This document shows, in pieces, positions 41,531-46,538 of a stretch of DNA of 46,538 bases. Position 1 is the stretch's first letter, and the number at the start of each line of letters is the position of its first letter. The position numbers were made by a program, and so were the translations under genes. This stretch comes from CAZAFN01 sp964484795. GTDB lineage: Bacteria; Pseudomonadota; Alphaproteobacteria; Methylaequorales; Methylaequoraceae. Below the pieces are notes generated by a model. That model made no database searches and had not been told where the DNA came from. It saw nothing but the letters and a program-made list of their open reading frames with translations. The stretch covers positions 1 to 46,538 of the forward strand of contig CAZAFN010000010.1 in NCBI GenBank assembly GCA_964484795.1, read 5' to 3'.

Positions 41531-42552
41531 AAAGGGGAATTTTCATGCTCACTTAAATAATTTCCCAAAGTTGCTTGAGAGTTTAATTTGCTCCTTAAAA
41601 ATAGTGAATCTTGGGATTTTAAAATGTTATTATCATTTCCCTTCCAACTTGCTATAGATGGTTGTTGCAATGCTCTTCCATAAGAAAAGCTTAGGTTCCA
41701 AGGTAGATCTTTATAATTTTTATTCATTTCGTTTAAATGTTGTGTGGCTAATTCATTGCTTTGTCCTCCTGACAAAAAAACAATTCCAGGAACATCACTA
41801 GGTACATTTTCTTTTAGGCATTTTACTGTCATTTCTGCCACATCTTTTACGCTTGCTTGAGTTGATGCTTTTTTTCCTGATATGACCATATTAGGTTTAA
41901 GTAATATACCACCAAGGAAAACATTGTGAGATTCTAATTGATGAAAAACTTCTCTAAGTGTTTTGCTAGTTACTTCATAACATTTTTCAATTGTATGTGA
42001 ACCATCCATCAACACTTCAGGTTCTACAATTGGAACCATATTGTTTTGTTGTACGATTTTTGAATATCTAGCTAAAGAATAAGAGTTTGTTTTTATGCAA
42101 TAATCTGATGGGTGATGCTTATTTATATCAATTATGGCTCTCCATTTTGTAAACTCCGCACCTAATTTGACGTATTCATTAAGTCTTGAAGCTAGACCAT
42201 CTAATCCTTCTGTAATTTTTTCTGTTGTATTTTCATCTAATAGTATTGCCCCTGTGTCAACTTTGATTCCTGGAGAGATTCCAATATCAGTTAGGTATTT
42301 AGGAAAAGGAATGCCTTCAGATGTATTTTGTTTTATTGTTTCATCGTAAAGTATTATTCCACTAATAAATTCATTCAATTTTTTAGTCTTAAATAATAAT
42401 TCTCTATATTTTCTTCTGTTTTCAAAGCTTGACTCAACATTAATTGAATCAAATCTTTTTTCTATTGTTTTAGTGCTTTCATCCGCTGCAAGTATTCCCT
42501 TAGGAGGGTTGGAAAGTTTTTTGGCAATCTCGTTTAGTCTAGTTTTATTCAT
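41527..42552 (-). CDS. Fructose-bisphosphate aldolase, class I
   Basis: A 341-residue class I (metal-free) aldolase. The Schiff-base lysine is K219 in GGILLKPNMV, with K136 in AEFTKWR, E177/E179 in PIVEPEVL and D24/S26 in LAADESTKT. The substrate is fructose-1,6-bisphosphate, or sedoheptulose bisphosphate in some bacteria. It follows pgk after 12 bases and overlaps rpe. The eukaryote-like class I form is common in alphaproteobacteria. Confidence 0.95.
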   Translation of the reverse strand: MNKTRLNEIAKKLSNPPKGILAADESTKTIEKRFDSINVESSFENRRKYRELLFKTKKLNEFISGIILYDETIKQNTSEGIPFPKYLTDIGISPGIKVDTGAILLDENTTEKITEGLDGLASRLNEYVKLGAEFTKWRAIIDINKHHPSDYCIKTNSYSLARYSKIVQQNNMVPIVEPEVLMDGSHTIEKCYEVTSKTLREVFHQLESHNVFLGGILLKPNMVISGKKASTQASVKDVAEMTVKCLKENVPSDVPGIVFLSGGQSNELATQHLNEMNKNYKDLPWNLSFSYGRALQQPSIASWKGNDNNILKSQDSLFLRSKLNSQATLGNYLSEHENSPL

Positions 42553-42564
42553 TTAGAATTCAAA

Positions 42565-43764
42565 TTACTTATTCAGAGCTAACAAACCAGGTAATTCTAC
42601 GCCTTGAATAAACTCAAGAAAAGCACCACCACCTGTTGAAACAAATGAAAAATTGTCAAAACTGTCAGCCTGTTTTAACATTGATATAGTATCACCTCCA
42701 CCAGCTACAGAAAAGAAGTTTTTACTTTTGTTTGTTTTAATTGATTTCATTACAAAAGCTGTTCCTGCATCAAATGGTTTTTTTTCAAATAAGCCTAATG
42801 GACCGTTCCAAAGTAATTTTTCAGATAATAAAATTTCATCAAAAAACTTCATTCTTGTTTGAGGTCCTATATCCATAATGACTTCATTTTTTTCAATTTC
42901 ATCTATTCTTTTTACTTTATAATTATTAAAATCCTTCTCATTTGTTTTAATCACTATTGCATCCACTGGAAGTGTAATTTTATCTTCATAAATTTTTATG
43001 AATTCCTTTGCAAATTTAATCATTGATTTTTCATACTGTGAGTTTCCAATTTTATTTCCCATTGCCGCAAGGAAAGTGTTTGCCATTGCTCCACCTAAAA
43101 GTATTTTTGAAAATTTTTTTGCATAAAATTCAATAATTTTTATTTTAGTCGATACTTTTGAGCCACCAAAAATAGCAATTGTTTTATGCGAATTACTATC
43201 AGAAAGTAAATTTTTAAGATTTTGCACTTCGTGCTCTAATAATTTTCCAGGAAAAGAAGGAAGATAGGTTGGTATACCTAATATAGACGAATGAGCCCTA
43301 TGAGAAGCTGAAAAGCATTCATTAACAAAAATATCGCCTAATGATGATAATTTTTTTGTAAAAGTTTCATCATTTTTTTCTTCTTCAGGATAAAATCTTA
43401 TATTTTCCTGAAGTACTACATCATAAGAATGAAAAATTTTATTTAATTCTTCTCTTTTAAATGTATTTATATCTTTAGTAGAAAAAAAAACCGTTTTTTT
43501 TAAATGTTTCTCTAATTCTGGAATTATGGGTTTTAGAGAGTAAGCATTGTTAATTATCCCTTTGGGTCTTCCAAAATGAGATAAAACTAAAATTTTGGCA
43601 TTGCGATTTAATAATTCATGAAATGTTGGAATTATTTTTTCTAGTCTTGTGAAATCTGTAATTTTTCCCTCAAATATTGGAAGATTAAGATCTGCTCTAA
43701 CTATTACAGTTTTATTAACAACAAAATTAAATGAATCAGAAAATTTTTTTTTAAGTGCTAACAT
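42565..43764 (-). CDS. pgk: Phosphoglycerate kinase
   Basis: A 399-residue enzyme. The opening VIVRADLNLPIF with the Arg/Asp pair, LSHFGRPKG, the hinge region IAIFGGSKVSTK, LLWNGPLGLFE and AGGGDTISML are conserved. It makes ATP from 1,3-bisphosphoglycerate or runs in reverse. ATG 43764 lies inside the transketolase end (14-base overlap). A glyceraldehyde-3-phosphate dehydrogenase gene, usual between tkt and pgk in many alphaproteobacteria, is absent. Confidence 0.96.
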   Translation of the reverse strand: MLALKKKFSDSFNFVVNKTVIVRADLNLPIFEGKITDFTRLEKIIPTFHELLNRNAKILVLSHFGRPKGIINNAYSLKPIIPELEKHLKKTVFFSTKDINTFKREELNKIFHSYDVVLQENIRFYPEEEKNDETFTKKLSSLGDIFVNECFSASHRAHSSILGIPTYLPSFPGKLLEHEVQNLKNLLSDSNSHKTIAIFGGSKVSTKIKIIEFYAKKFSKILLGGAMANTFLAAMGNKIGNSQYEKSMIKFAKEFIKIYEDKITLPVDAIVIKTNEKDFNNYKVKRIDEIEKNEVIMDIGPQTRMKFFDEILLSEKLLWNGPLGLFEKKPFDAGTAFVMKSIKTNKSKNFFSVAGGGDTISMLKQADSFDNFSFVSTGGGAFLEFIQGVELPGLLALNK

Positions 43765-45727
43765 TGAAATATTTTTTAGAAATTATTTTTGAAATATTAA
43801 ACGAGTCAAATCCAAAAAACTCAAACAATTCATTTCCTTTACCTGATTCACCAAATCTGTCAATGCTAAAAATTAAATCGGTGTCTTGTAAAAATTTGTG
43901 CCAGCCAAAACTTGATGATGCTTCAATAAGAACTCTTGGTGTATTACCAAGAATTTTTTTTTTGTAATTTTCATTCTGTTGTTCAAAAAGTTCAACACAT
44001 GGAATTGAAACAAGGTTTGATATGATGTTTTTTTTCTTTAAATTTTTCTGCACATCAGATGCAATAGACATTTCAGATCCTGAAGCCATTATGGTAATCT
44101 GTGATTTTGAGTTTTTTTCTATAAAATATGCTCCATTCATAGTCATATTTTTTTTAGTATTTGATCTAATTAAAGGAAGTTTTTGTCTAGATAATGAAAG
44201 CACTGAAGGTGAATTGTGAGTATTTATTGCTATCTCCCAAGATTCAAATGTTTCTATTGCATCGCAAGGTCTAAATACTAGTAGATTTGGGATTGCTCTT
44301 AATCCAGGTAAATGTTCAATGGGTTGATGTGTTGGTCCATCTTCTCCTAAGCCAATTGAATCATGAGTAAATACATAGATGACCTGCCTTTTCATCATAG
44401 CAGACAATCTTATTGAATTTTTACAGTAATCAGAAAAAACCAAGAAAGTTCCACCATAAGGAATAAATCCTCCGTGAACTGATATACCATTCATTGCAGC
44501 GGCCATCAGATGTTCCCTAACACCATAATAAATATAATTTATTTTTTTGCCTGTTGAATTTGAAAATTTTGTTTTCGTTAAGTTTGATCCTGTAAGGTCC
44601 GCTGAGCCACCAAGAAAATTTGGTACAAATTTTGTAAAAAATTCAAGAATTTTTTGTGAAGATTGTCTAGTTGCCTCACTTGTTTCTTGTTTTGTCAAAT
44701 CTTTTAAGAAATTATTTATATTAGAATTCCTGTTATATTTTTTTTTCTTAAATTGTTGTAAGAATTCCGTTCTTTTTTTGGAATTAGACAATTGTTTTTC
44801 CCATACCAACCGTATTTTTTTTCCTCTAATACCAATTTTTGACCAATTGCTTAAGATTTTTTTTGGTACTTCAAATTTTTTAAATGGCCATTTCAATTCT
44901 TTTTTTGTTAGTGTGGCTTCTTCAGTTCCAAGTGGTGATCCATGGCAGGATGCTTTTCCAGATTTATTTGGAGAACCAAATCCAATTAATGTGCTACACA
45001 CTATCAGTGTAGGTTTTTTAGAATTCAATGAAAACTTAATTGCTCTGTCGATTTGAGAAAAATTATGGCCATCAATCCTTATTGTGTTCCAATTACTTGC
45101 TTCAAATCTTTTCTGTTGATCATCAGAACAAGTAAGATTTGTAGGACCATCAATTGAAATTTGATTGTCATCGTATAGAACAACAAGTTTGTTAAGTTTT
45201 AAATGTCCCGCAATTGAAATTGCTTCTTGAGATATTCCTTCCATAAGGCATCCATCACCCACTAAAGTCCATATTCTGTGATCACACAAATTTCCATATT
45301 GTGTATGAAGAATTTTTTCAGCAATTGCCATACCCACGGCATTGGCTAAACCTTGCCCCAAAGGGCCAGTAGTGGTTTCTATGCTTTTTAAAAGTTTGTA
45401 TTCAGGATGTCCAGCAGTTTTACTACCTAATTGTCTGAATTTTTTTATTTGATTAATTGAGCAATCTTTATAACCAGTAAGATAAGAAATTGCGTAAAGT
45501 AACATTGAGCCATGTCCAGCTGACAAAACAAATCTGTCTCTGTTAATCCACTCAGGTTTTTCAGGGTCAAATTTCATGTATTTAGAAAATAATATTGTGG
45601 CCACATCAGCCATGCCCAAAGGTAAGCCAGGATGACCAGAATTAGCTTTTTCAATTGCATCTATAGATAATGCTCTTATGGCATTAGCCATTGACGTTAG
45701 AGTTGATTTGTTAAAATTATTTGCCAT
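43751..45727 (-). CDS. tkt: Transketolase
   Basis: A 658-residue thiamine-diphosphate enzyme of the non-oxidative pentose phosphate pathway. GHPGLPLGMADV, HGSMLLYA, the ThDP/Mg motif GDGCLMEGISQEA with DDNQISIDG, and HDSIGLGEDGPTHQP in the Pyr domain are all conserved. It moves two-carbon units between sugar phosphates. It overlaps the upstream propeller gene by 11 bases and the downstream pgk by 14. Confidence 0.97.
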   Translation of the reverse strand: MANNFNKSTLTSMANAIRALSIDAIEKANSGHPGLPLGMADVATILFSKYMKFDPEKPEWINRDRFVLSAGHGSMLLYAISYLTGYKDCSINQIKKFRQLGSKTAGHPEYKLLKSIETTTGPLGQGLANAVGMAIAEKILHTQYGNLCDHRIWTLVGDGCLMEGISQEAISIAGHLKLNKLVVLYDDNQISIDGPTNLTCSDDQQKRFEASNWNTIRIDGHNFSQIDRAIKFSLNSKKPTLIVCSTLIGFGSPNKSGKASCHGSPLGTEEATLTKKELKWPFKKFEVPKKILSNWSKIGIRGKKIRLVWEKQLSNSKKRTEFLQQFKKKKYNRNSNINNFLKDLTKQETSEATRQSSQKILEFFTKFVPNFLGGSADLTGSNLTKTKFSNSTGKKINYIYYGVREHLMAAAMNGISVHGGFIPYGGTFLVFSDYCKNSIRLSAMMKRQVIYVFTHDSIGLGEDGPTHQPIEHLPGLRAIPNLLVFRPCDAIETFESWEIAINTHNSPSVLSLSRQKLPLIRSNTKKNMTMNGAYFIEKNSKSQITIMASGSEMSIASDVQKNLKKKNIISNLVSIPCVELFEQQNENYKKKILGNTPRVLIEASSSFGWHKFLQDTDLIFSIDRFGESGKGNELFEFFGFDSFNISKIISKKYFNVST

Positions 45728-46538
45728 TTTCTAATATAAAACTACCGAAAGCCCTTGGCCCTCCAGATACCAGAATTTTTTTAACTAAATCATTAGTATC
45801 TAAATCTAATAAAATAATATTATCTTCAAACCAACAAGCAACTATTATTAAATTTTCATTGTAACTAATATCAATTCCTTCAGGATACTCACAAACATCA
45901 TCTATGGTGCCAATAACCTTCTTTTTCTTCATACCAATTATTGATATGCTATTGCTTCTTTGATTTGTAACATAGAGTTTATTATTTTCTTTATCATAAG
46001 CCACTTGATATGGCCATTTCTCTACCTTTATATTTTTAATAACATTTAGATTTTTTTTATGTATCAGAGAAATGGAATTTGATTGTACATTAGTTACAAA
46101 AACAAAATTTATATATGGTTCTGAGAAAACACCAAAAGGTGCACTCTCTACAGGAATTCTTTTAACTTCCTTTAATTTCGAGATATCAACAACTGAAACA
46201 CTGTTGCTTTCTCTGTTTGCAACGAAAAGATTGTTATTTTCATAATCTACGAATATACCAGCAGGTGAATTTCCAACCACAATTTTTTTTATAATTTTAT
46301 CTTTTTTAAGGTCTATTAATGAGACTGTATTGTCGTACCAATTGGATGCGAATAGTTGGGTTTTATCTTTTGTCAAAAAAATACTTATTGGACTTGGACC
46401 CGATTCATAAAATTTTTTGGATTTTTTTAAAAAATCAATTTCTAAAACATTGTGGCTCCCTGGATTAGATATGAATGCCTTTCTATTTAGATTGTCTACG
46501 ATAATACCAGCAGGTTTTTTTCCTACCAAAATTTCATC
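45717..46538 (-). CDS. YVTN-type beta-propeller protein, 5' end outside the window
   Basis: The frame is open to the window edge on the 5' side, so the true start lies beyond 46538. About six repeats of 40-45 residues are visible, each like LFVANRESNSVSVVDI and VKRIPVESAPFGV, typical of seven-bladed YVTN propellers. Such proteins are often exported; the visible part has no signal because the start is missing. Role unknown; redox or surface functions are the usual suggestions. It is the most upstream visible gene of the tkt-pgk-fba-rpe-RND operon. Confidence 0.75.
   Translation of the reverse strand, partial: DEILVGKKPAGIIVDNLNRKAFISNPGSHNVLEIDFLKKSKKFYESGPSPISIFLTKDKTQLFASNWYDNTVSLIDLKKDKIIKKIVVGNSPAGIFVDYENNNLFVANRESNSVSVVDISKLKEVKRIPVESAPFGVFSEPYINFVFVTNVQSNSISLIHKKNLNVIKNIKVEKWPYQVAYDKENNKLYVTNQRSNSISIIGMKKKKVIGTIDDVCEYPEGIDISYNENLIIVACWFEDNIILLDLDTNDLVKKILVSGGPRAFGSFILENGK

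Noticed and set aside
44547..45056. A 169-codon open frame on the plus strand inside transketolase
   Set aside because: It is antisense to a clear tkt gene, has no recognisable motifs, and such frames arise by chance opposite AT-rich coding sequence.
1..46538. CRISPR arrays, insertion sequences, prophage genes or rRNA
   Set aside because: No regularly spaced repeats, transposase or integrase motifs, phage structural genes or rRNA sequences were seen on either strand.

Overview
This window looks like a piece of an AT-rich, streamlined, probably marine alphaproteobacterial genome. It comes from a scaffolded assembly, because there is a run of 10 Ns at 17024-17033. The taxonomic hints are the alphaproteobacterial-type elongator tRNA-Met, the folE-hisI pair, the alpha/beta hydrolase next to the cysteine/Fe-S locus, many 4-base ATGA overlaps between genes, very short intergenic gaps and strong A/T codon bias. 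I cannot name the lineage from sequence alone. Low-GC pelagic alphaproteobacteria of the SAR11/AEGEAN-169 type are a reasonable guess.

Layout. 1-6258: the N-terminal end of an aminotransferase, then a cell-surface block with GDP-fucose synthase, a multi-pass membrane protein, and a DUF4956 / CotH-kinase-beta-helix / VTC-domain triad. 6359-6436: tRNA-His. 6453-14447: a divergent pair of loci sharing an IscR-type box at 7090-7114. On the plus strand lies a complete cysteine-to-sulfur supply line: cysE, iscR, iscS, iscU, iscA, hscB, hscA, fdx, iscX and mnmA. CysE helps make cysteine, IscS takes its sulfur, the ISC proteins build Fe-S clusters, and MnmA uses the sulfur for tRNA thiolation. 14440-17752: an ergothioneine-type operon (egtB, egtD, class V aminotransferase) on the minus strand; egtB carries an in-frame stop beside the N gap and egtD is frameshifted in an A10 run. 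17929-18005: tRNA-Met, which forms the antisense C-terminus of an SGNH-hydrolase gene.

17962-30206: mostly accessory surface-polymer and secreted-protein genes. They include an SGNH hydrolase / NodU-type carbamoyltransferase / DUF5989 / SxtJ module, a TPR-glycosyltransferase, tandem-duplicated methyltransferases (one apparently without a SAM site), a GT-A-like protein, a CDP-glucose-4,6-dehydratase-like enzyme, a trio of small exported proteins, YaaA and a GT2. 30207-35080, minus strand: a small HTH protein, an ActP-like symporter with its DUF485 partner, an aldehyde dehydrogenase, hisI and folE. 35210-36865: an orphan formylmethanofuran dehydrogenase/formyltransferase-hydrolase subunit A homologue, implying C1 chemistry on a methanopterin-like carrier. 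36862-46538: one long, overlapping minus-strand operon running YVTN beta-propeller, tkt, pgk, fba (class I), rpe, RND adaptor, RND pump.

No insertion sequences, CRISPR arrays, prophage or rRNA were seen, and no gene-free stretch exceeds about 180 bases. Among the points most worth checking are the IscR-type box, the mitochondrial-like zinc-ribbon HscB, the CotH-beta-helix/VTC/DUF4956 triad, the orphan FhcA, and the broken egtB and egtD genes.
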